Shown here: in pieces, positions 47,622 to 57,889 of the stretch
Layout: every line of letters starts with the position of its first letter
Numbering within the stretch: position 1 is the first letter of the stretch
Origin: Macrotis lagotis
Taxonomy: Eukaryota; Chordata; Mammalia; Peramelemorphia; Peramelidae
Reading direction: 5' to 3'
Assembly (NCBI RefSeq): GCF_037893015.1
Contig: NC_133661.1
Location: 228,999,157-229,063,156, forward strand
Length of the DNA: 64,000 bases
Notes under the pieces: generated by a model
What the model was told of the DNA's origin: nothing
The model's database searches: none
What the model saw: the letters and a program-made list of their open reading frames with translations, nothing else
Program-made: the position numbers and the translations under genes

Positions 47622-50600
47622 TAAAACACTCACATCTATGTAATACACATACATACATATACACACACATTCAAATTTCAGGCTTTTATATCCTTGTTTT
47701 ATGAATGTGTACAGATATATTTAAGAATATATACACAAACACACACATATATAAATATGCATACACATTCACATATTCACACATCCACATATAAACATAC
47801 ACACACACACACACACACCCCTTCAAACTTCAAGCCTTGATATCCTTGTTTTATGATTCTTTGAATTCCCCATGCCTTCTTCTCAGTGAATTATACTGAC
47901 ACCAAAGATATAGAAATTAAGGGGAAATAAAAGTAATCTAAGGACTCATCATATTCCTAAGTAAATAATAGGAAAAATCAACCTTGTCTCATTAATTCAA
48001 ATGATCTTTAATCATGTCGTACTTATTACATAAACTAAAATGCTTTTCTATATACATTCTAATATTGAAGTACATTTTTAAAGATTTTTTAAATAAAATA
48101 ATCACAAATACTACTTGCTAAACTTGTTTAAATATACAATCAATCAGGTGCAGCTAGGTTAGAGTCCTGGACTTAGAATCAGGAAGACTCAAGGTTCTGA
48201 GTTCAAATCTAGCCTCAGGATCTTCAGAGCTATATGACTCTGGTCAAGTCACATAACCCTATTTGCCTCAGTTTCCTCATCTGTAAAAGGAACTGTAGAA
48301 GAAAGCAGTAAGCCACACCAGTATTTCTGTGAAAAAAAAACCTCAAATGAAGTCACAAAGAGTCAAATACAATTGAAATGTGCCAGGCAATAAATATGCT
48401 AAGTGCTGGAGCATTGTACTCCTATAAATATTAAATGAAATTTATGCCAGAAATTTTTAAATACCAATGAAAATGTATTACTGGCATAAAAATTACTAAA
48501 TTCTTCTGCCTCCATTTGGGTTTTAAATAAATATTTTCTCAAACCATCCAAAGATGCATTTGCCATTTCCTTAAGTCCATATCTATTGTACCAAAAGAAA
48601 TTTATCAGATTTGGGACTCTGAGAAATTCTGTCCTATATAGATTTAAAAAATAATTATAAAGAGTTTTACCTGTAATAACATTTCCCAATCTGTACTTTC
48701 CACCACCAGTCCTTGTACTGAGAGTATTCTGTGGAAAGGGCGGCCAAATCCAAAGCCTTTAAAAACAATTCTTTTAGTTTGCTTTATTTTTTGCCTTTAG
48801 AAACAAAAATTAATACTACAATTGATAGGAACCAAAACATTCATCTGAAAATCAAATATGAAACCAAGTTTCTCATTACTTCCAGATGACTTTACTGGTT
48901 TTCTTTACAGAATTACTTCCAGACCGAAGAGCTGACAGCAGATGAGAAACAAAAAGCTGAATACAATCAAAGCTGATAGACTTTATGTCTGAATATTATC
49001 TCAATAAACATGGCAAAAAATAACATTTAACAAATACAAAAAATACTAATGAATAAACTGGGAGTCAGAGATGAGGTACAAGTATTTATTTACACACAGA
49101 CCCTCTTCATGAAACTCCAGGAGGTCCAGGCAGTAACCTCTAGCATTGATTTCAAATTTTACTGTTTGGCATTTAAACCCTTCAGAAATTCACAAATAGT
49201 AAATAGGCTAGCCATCAAAACCCCACCCCCCAAAATACCCTTGACATAGTATCTTATTTAAATGTGCAAGAGAGGATCCAAACCAGGAAACTCCCCCCCC
49301 CCCATTTATAGTTTTACAGAGTCACCTAGGGCACTGAGAGGGCAAATGATTTCTTCAGGGACACACAATATGTGTCTCAGGCACAACTGGAACCTGGTTC
49401 TTCCTGATTCCAAGGCCAGTTCTCTATCCACCCTGTTATTCTATATCTCTTGTTTTATTTAATAATGATCATTTTAAAATGGCAAAGGCTATTCCAAAAT
49501 ATCAGTGCTAATAATACCAAACATTTCTGGGTCCAATACAAATTTACTTTTTAAAAAATTATTAGCTGTAACCTTTAGATTTTTTCCTATCACCTCATAA
49601 GCCATTTGAAATGTCAAGATGTACAAATCTTCCCATAATACTAATAACTTATAGCCAGACTATTTCTATTCCTTAGCTTCAGGTTTAGGATAGTTGTGAC
49701 AGTTATGAAAAAAAGGCTTAACTACAACATGTTAAATTTTCAGGCCTGTTGTCCTTAAATTCCTCACATTAATTTGACTTCCTGAATTTGCCTTCTTCTG
49801 ATGTGTCAGAGCTGCTTTCTGTGTCTCCTGGCAGACTTGGTATGGATGAAAACCGTTAAATTTCCACTGGATTTCTGTATCATCATTTGGTCTGATGTTA
49901 TGTAATTTTTACCTCTTTTCTGGGATATAGGTAAAAGATTCATGAAGTTTCATATTAAGGCCTTATTAGCATTCTAAGATGCTTTCTTTAGAAAGCATAT
50001 TATTTAAAAACATGATTAGAGAATATCTTTCAGATACAGTATTAAAGAATTTACTTCAAAAATATTAATCCATCTCTAGAATATTCAAATATAATTTTAT
50101 TATTTATATAATGTTTACAATGAAAAAGTATTAGTTAACATTTGCATATCAGTTGAATGATTAAAAAGTATTTTCTTCATATGACTCTGTGAGATAATCA
50201 TTTTATAGATAATGCCACCATTTTATAGATAAGGTTCAGAGAGGATCATAGAAGCAAAGGTTTAGAACAAGAAGGGACCTTAGAGATGTGGACTAATTGG
50301 GCTCAGTCGTCTCTGCATAGCCATATAGCTAGGACATGAAGAAACTGGATTCAAACCCAGGTTTTCAAATCTAAATCCAATGTTCCTTCTATTGTGGTAT
50401 ACCACTCATTCAAACAGACATTGATTAAGAGCCCACTATATGCAATCGGCAAGCTGGATACTAAAAGAGAGTTACAAAAGGAAATCAGATATGAAATAAT
50501 GCACATGGCAGCTTTTGTTTCCCATGGAAATTTTTTTCTGTATCACCCTGGTGTCTGAAATATAGAGAAATCAGCAGCTTCTTGGTATGTGACATTCCTC

Positions 50601-53600
50601 ATATGACTCTTTATTCAATTTTTAAATAGTAGTTTATTAGGAAATATATATAACTGATTTTCTTTTTCCCCAACTAACTACTTTCTTCAGTCTGGCTTCC
50701 CATTCAAAGTTCATACATTTCCTCACCTTCTTGCCCTACGAAAAGATTTCAGCTAGCACTAAGAATCCTAGCTGTAAAGCTCTTAATGTCTGAGCTCAAA
50801 TGCCTCTACTTCTTCAATGAAAATTTGGAATTTAAAAACCCAATATTGACAAACAGGAAAAAGCAATTATAAGCTCATATATAAAATATATGAACACAAA
50901 GTCTAAAATTCATTAATACTACAAAGTGAGTGCTTTGGATCTTTAAAGTACATATATTCTTTGGAAGTACTCTATATATCTATATAGAGTACATATATAT
51001 ATGTATCTATATAGCTATATATATATATGTATGTGTGTGTTCATATAAAATATATGTACAGACACACACATATTCATTAATATATAAACATGTTCATTAA
51101 TACAGCTGCTGCTTCTCAACAACTATGAATTCTATCCAAGATATCCAGAAATATCCTCATAACACAAACCATTAATTATTATTTTTTTTTAGGTTTTTGC
51201 AAGGCAAATGGGGTTAAGTGGCTTGCCCAAGGCCACACAGCTAGGTAAATATTAAGTGTCTGAGACCAGATTTGAACCCAGGTACTCCTGACTCCAAGGC
51301 CAGTGCTTTATCCATTACGCCACCTAGCCACCCCAAATCCATTAATTATTAAGGGACTGAGTACATTTTCAAAGAAATAACATTCCCTTATCATACTCAA
51401 TCATTCTAACTTGAAAATCAGAAACTTGTCCTAATTTTTAAAATAGTTATATGTACTTTTTTTAAAATAAGTAATCAAATATATACAATGGAACTGAAAG
51501 CTTAATGATATTTCATTAATAATGATATTTCATTGATATGATTATATATGTAAGTAATTTTGCTTTATTCAGAAAAATGCATGGTTTCCTGGCTACTTCT
51601 CTCAGCCCTCTCTTCTCTCTTTGTTCACTTACCTCAATGATTTTATTCATTACTAAAGTTTTTTTTTCATTATTTTATCCATGTGGGATAACTCCCAAAT
51701 CTACTTCTCTGAGTTTTTCTGTTTTTTAAAACATTGTATAGACAGACTATCACTAAGAAAATGAGGATGGCACTGATGCTGGCTGCCTAGCAACAAGGTT
51801 CTTCCTTTACCCCCCCCCCCATACAGCTAGCATCAGTGCCAGCTTTTCTGGCAGAAAGTAGCCCTTTTAGGTCAACTCTTCTCTATCCACTTCATTTCCC
51901 CTACAACACTTCTTAGGTATGGTAGTTCCTAATGTCTACACTCTTGACTATCAGTGATCAAGGCTGCCCTTGATGTGTGCTGGAAGAATGTGAAGGAATA
52001 CATAGTATATATGATTTGTCTTAGTTCTCCCAAGCCCCAGAAATTGTCCTGGGGCTATCTTTTTTTTTTTTAAGGTTTTTGCAAGGCAAATGGAGTTAAG
52101 TGGCTTGCCCAAGGCCACACAGCTAGGTAATTATTAAGTGTCTGAGACCAGATTTGAACTCAGGTACTCCTGATTCCAAGGCCGGTGCTTTATCCACTAT
52201 GCCACCTAGCAGCCCCCTGGGGCTATCTTTCTAAATAATTCTTTTTAAAATATTTTGCAATTCTTCAAATCAAAAGCCTACAGTAGTTCTCTACTAGCCT
52301 ATTTTATCGTTTAGATGCTGCTCCCAACTTTCAAGGTCTTCTTCCATAATATGAGCCTACTCTATTTATCCAGATCTTAATTTAAATTTCTGTATTTTCC
52401 AGTACAAAGTCTCTGCCTAGCTTAGATCTAATCTCTTTACTGAATACACTGAACTAGTTATGGTAGAGTTAACAAATCACTGGATTTTGAATTTGAATCT
52501 AAGTTCAAATCCAGGTTTTGCCCCCTGTTGGCCATGATGACGCCAAAAGACTATCATTTTCCTCATCTGTAAAATGCTGATCTTGGAGTCATAAAGACCT
52601 GAGTTCAAGTCTTGCCATAGAAGACTGTGTGTCAATGCCTTTAGGAATCCTTTCAGACTGTAAGCTGCAGAGCAAGTACTAAATGCTGTACACTTATGAA
52701 ATCACAGGTCTGGTTTAAAAAAAAAAAGCTCCGGATAATACTATCTGCACTATTCACCAGAGAAGGTTTGTATGAATCTCAAACGAGCTATACATACATA
52801 CATATACACACACACACACACACACCACACACACACACACACGTGCTATATAGACAGAATTCCTAACTGCATCATATTATTTCTCTACCTAGAATGCTTT
52901 CATCTCTCATTTTAGAGAATAAACTTTTCCCTCTTTTCAATTCATTTCACGTACCAGCTCACAGTTCACTAGTCCAGCCACAGCAATGGCCTCTAAAATT
53001 CCCCCATGGTTGCTATACAATCACTACCATATGGTTTGCCAATTAATGTTTCCTACACATTTCATGCATGCCAGCTTTGATTCTATTTCTTACCTATAAG
53101 CTCCATAAAGACAGAGAATGTACCCTGTACTGACATTTATAGTCTCTCTGGTAGGTGCTTAGTTACCAAGTGCTGATAGATTCAGATATTCATTAATGTG
53201 TATGTGTGTGCATGTACACATATGCACATATTAATGTGAAATGTTTTTTTCTAATGAATGAGAAAATTAAACAAAAGCTGACATTTTGAGACACTGTGCA
53301 AAATTAGTTACATTTCATTTGATAGAGCTCATAAAGTTAAAATTTATTCTCTACTTTTGAATTTTAATTACTATATGCAAATTCAAAATGAGTTTTAATT
53401 AAGAGACAATGTGATCCAATAAGTCATATCCACACAACTGTAAATGTGCTAAGAAAATATTAAGAAATAAAGATAGGCAAGATAGCTATATTAAAATACA
53501 GACCAAATAAAATATGAATTAACATTTTCTTCTCATTGTCTCACTGCTTGTTAACTAAAAATAAATTCCCATCTTTCACTTTTGCTCTCACATACAGTCC

Positions 53601-55024
53601 ATCCTTTATTACTTAAAATGAAAATATCTTCCAAATAAAAATCACATTGACAATAATCAGTACCTCTTGCGCATCTGTGAAGTTTTAAGAATTTTTACAT
53701 GTATACTGTTTAGATACTAATGTTATATGCTAGGAATTTAAAAATACTAATACTACCATATTTATGTTGCATTTCTTATCTAAAGTTGTCAGTAGTTTTG
53801 AAAATATTTGCACCTGGTGAATTATTAACAACTTCCATCAATTGAGAAATATAATATTTAATAAATTTAAAATCCAATTAAAAATTGAAGAACTATAGTA
53901 TAAGAAAATAGTAGAAATCAAAAACTTACATTCTTAACATCGTTTTCATGATGGAAGATGTATTCAAACAAAGCCTATTAAGAGAAAATATTAAATTCAC
54001 TGTTGAATCTTCTTTTGTAACAAAAAGTTACTCTATTAAGATTCAAAAGCTACTCTGACAAGGCATGGATTGAACCAAAATAACAACATAGTCTTAACAA
54101 TCTGATATTTATAGAAAGTTCTTCTCTTTCATAGTCACACATGGCTAAATATTTCTATTACGTAGCTAATTTTAATTTACCCAAAATCCAAACAATAAAG
54201 TTCAGTTGATTAAATTTCTGCCCCCCCCATGTTCTAGACTTTCATGAGCAAGAGACAAATGAGTTAGGAACACCACTACAGAGGCAGCAAACTCAAAGAG
54301 AAATGGGGTCACGAAACTTTTCATATTGACTTAGAAAACCACATACTGACATTATTTTATGCTCAATTTTATTTTTATTCATTTTACTAAATATATCTTA
54401 ATTACATTTTAAGCTGGTTAGGCCATGGATGCTCTGTTTAATATTTTTGCTCTACAATTAATTGTTATGACTTCGACTCACTGCCAGGTATTTCAGTTCC
54501 TTATGAATCAAAGGAAGATGCTATTTTATTCAGAATAGTTGAAATATCTATTTGTATCTCCAGAGTCTTGCCAGTGCCTGACAAAAAGTAAGCATTTAAT
54601 AAATGTATGTTGATTATTTGATGTATGTTGATTGATTGATATCTTTTTTACTGTATCCTTTGAAACTCAGTATGTGTATATAGGAGATTTAATAATAACT
54701 ATAACCCAGAATAATCAATGGACCCCCCAACTTCCCTTAACCTATCCATTCTGAAAAAATGTTTAACTTAATTCAACAAATATTTACCAAGTGTTTCTTA
54801 TTTACAACTAGATGAGATAGGGAAGACTTTGACTTTCCAAGAGAGGTAGACATGAGCAGTCGTAGAGGAAGATAAGGATTCCAAGAAGCAGAGGTGACAA
54901 GAGAAAGAATGAGAAATATTTTGAACAGTTTGTTCAAAAGCATGAAGGAAAGAAATGAAATAGAGAGTTTGACAAAGGAAGCTACTTTGTGATGGAATAT
55001 AGCAATGTCTGTGGTTGAAATGTC

Positions 55025-55056
<32 letters not shown>

Positions 55057-57839
55057 CTAGAACCAGGATGTGGGGGGTCAAATCAAAGAATTTTATCTTA
55101 TCCTAATCAGGACTTCTTAACTTGTGCTTTCTCATGGACACTTTTGGACATGGACACTATCACTATTTAGCACAACATCATCCTTTCAGCATAGCCTATG
55201 AACATGTTTTTAAAATACATAAAATACATAGGATTACAAAGGATTCAGTTATACCAAAACACAGTTATAATTTTTTTTTAGTTTGTGCAAGGCAATGGGA
55301 CTGAGTGACTTGCCCAAGGTCACACAGCTAGGTAATTAAGTGTCTGAGGCCACATTTGAACTCAGGTCCTTCTGACTACAGGGCCAGTGCTCTATTCACT
55401 GCGCCACCTAGCTGCCCCCTAAATTTTTTTTTTTTAATTCAGATCTTGGGACAGCTAGGTGGTGCAGTGGATAGAGCACCGGCCCTGGAGTCAGGAGCAC
55501 CTGAGTTCAAATCTAGCCTCAGCCACTTAATAATTACCCAGCTGTGTGGTCTTGGGCAAGCCACTCAACTCCACTGCCTTGCAAAAACCTAAAAAAAAAA
55601 AAAAAAAAAAGTTCAGATGCAAGATATGTGCTTCTCCTTTACCTGGGGGTAAAGGGAACAAGTAAAGATTACTGAGTAGAGCTGATTTGTGCTTTAAGAC
55701 TATTTTGGGGGCAGCTAAGTGGCGCAGTGGATAAAACACTGGCCCTGGAGTCAGGAATACCTGGGTTCAAATCCAGTCTCAGACATTACCTAGCTGTGTG
55801 GCCTTGGGCAAGCCACTTAATCCCATTTGCCTTGCAAAAAAAAAATCTAAAAAAAAGACTATTTTGGCAAAAGTATGGAAGAAGGACTTGAGAAGGGAAA
55901 GACCAATTAAGTGGCTACTTCAGTAGTCCAGGAGTAAGGATGATGTTTGTCCTTCATTCTCAAAAAAATAAAAAATAAAAAAGACCATGAAATCAGGGAA
56001 ATGATGCCATGACAAGCACATAAACTGGATTTGAGTGAAGATGGGCTGTACTAAGTCACCTTCTCCTCCAAAGCCATCTGGGTCCACTGGAAGGATATGA
56101 ATCAGGACCACTGGAGATTACTCTGGATGGGAAGCAATCAGGGTTAAGTGACTTGACCAAAGTCACACAGCTAGTACATGACAAGTATCTGAGGCCAGAT
56201 TCAAACTCCTGTCTTCCCGAATCCAAGGCCAGTGCTCTATCCACTGCTCCAACTAGCTGCCCTCAGAAGTGAGGAAATGAATACCTGAACTAGGGTAGCA
56301 GCCATATAGTAGTAGCCAGAGGGAACGGAACGGATTGGAGAGACACTGGAGAGGTAGACTGACAAGACTGGGCAACTGATTGGATGTAATGACTCCATCA
56401 CAAAACTGGGTGACAATATGGAAGTTGATCATAACATTATTTTTTAATATTCCAAATAAATCTAGTGCCTCTATAAAGTTATTGTACTAATACGGAAACA
56501 CATTTTTACAAAAGATCTATTGCACATTTTTAACTTCTTAGGAATATAATTACATTAGTAAATATTTGTTAACTCACCAAAAAAAGCAATAGGAATCAAA
56601 TTATATGTATTATCTTAAGAAATCATCAGGAGGCTAGTGAGGTGGTGCAGTCAATAGAGCACTGGCCCAGGAGTCAGGAGGACCTGAGTTCAAATGTCAC
56701 CTCAAACACATAATGATTACCTAGCTGTGTGACCTTGGGCAAGTCACCTAACCCCATTGCCTTGCCAAAAAAAAAGTCAATAGGAGTAACTTTTCATGAA
56801 AAATAGGGATGGCTGAAGAAGACTTTATAGTTCAGGTACAGTACTATCTGTCTTTATTTTTTTAAAATGCTATTAAGAAATTATTCAAAAATTTCATTCC
56901 CAACTCTTTAGTACAGAGAGGAGCTGCCCATTTGTCACTGAAAGCTTGACTTCATTAAATGTAGCTACCAAGTCAACCTGGCTAACTTATCTGAATGTCT
57001 CAAAGAGATGGGGGACCTATTCCTTCATATGATGGTTTTTTGGAACATTCTACTTCTATAAAGACACAAAGGCAAACAAAACCTCAATGATCTTATCTAG
57101 ACAAAGCCAACTAATATGATGTTTAGATTAAAAATTCAAGGAAAATGACACCAATTTAATGTAATTGAAATGAACTCAGTTCCTTTCTACTAGGCTCTTA
57201 TACTACCCTATTTTGAGTTTGCATTCCTCTGGGCAGAAGCTGCCTAGCTTATGTCCCACATAGTACTTCTCTGGCTACTGTGCTCAGCTCACACTAAATT
57301 CTAACAGAAATGAGCTCCTTCCACAGGGTTTAGTCAACTGATACCAGCCAACGAGTGGAACAAGGTTTTAATCTATTTCCCAAGTTATTTCTAGATCACT
57401 TCTCAAGCTTTTTGTTAAAGAAAAAGGTTATAGAGGTTGAGTTTTTTTTCTTAAAACATTTTTTTCCCAGTAATCTTCCTAACTTCCCTTTCACTATTTA
57501 GGGTGCATCATCCTTCCAAATCCCCAAGTTCATAATCTGAGTCAACCTTAACCTTCCTTTATCCTGAGTTTTCAATTACCAAACAAGACTTGCTTTTCTC
57601 CTCTGCAGCACTTCTTGTCTACATCCCCTTCTGTCCACTCCCAAAACACCTGCCTGGTGCAGGCCCTCATCATTTCTAGCTTTACCCTTCAGCATACTAC
57701 AATAATCTCTACTTGGCGTCCTCTTCTGGGTCTCTTCCTATTCCAATTCATCTATGACACAATTTTTAATGTTTTATGATGTTCCTAAAGCATGTCATTC
57801 TCCTGTTAAGAAGTCCAACACTATGGCAAGCTGCCTTTC

Positions 57840-57889
<50 letters not shown>

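Larger units (their letters stand above)
54790..56440 (+). repeat. Old long repeat, split by four SINEs
   Basis: Pieces at 54790-55085, 55868-55920 ('gcaaaagtatggaag', 'cttcagtagtccaggagtaa') and 56265-56435 ('caactgattggatgtaatga') belong to the same ancient family as 33262-36040. A (GA)n of about 30 bases lies at 55026-55055. Confidence 0.5.
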
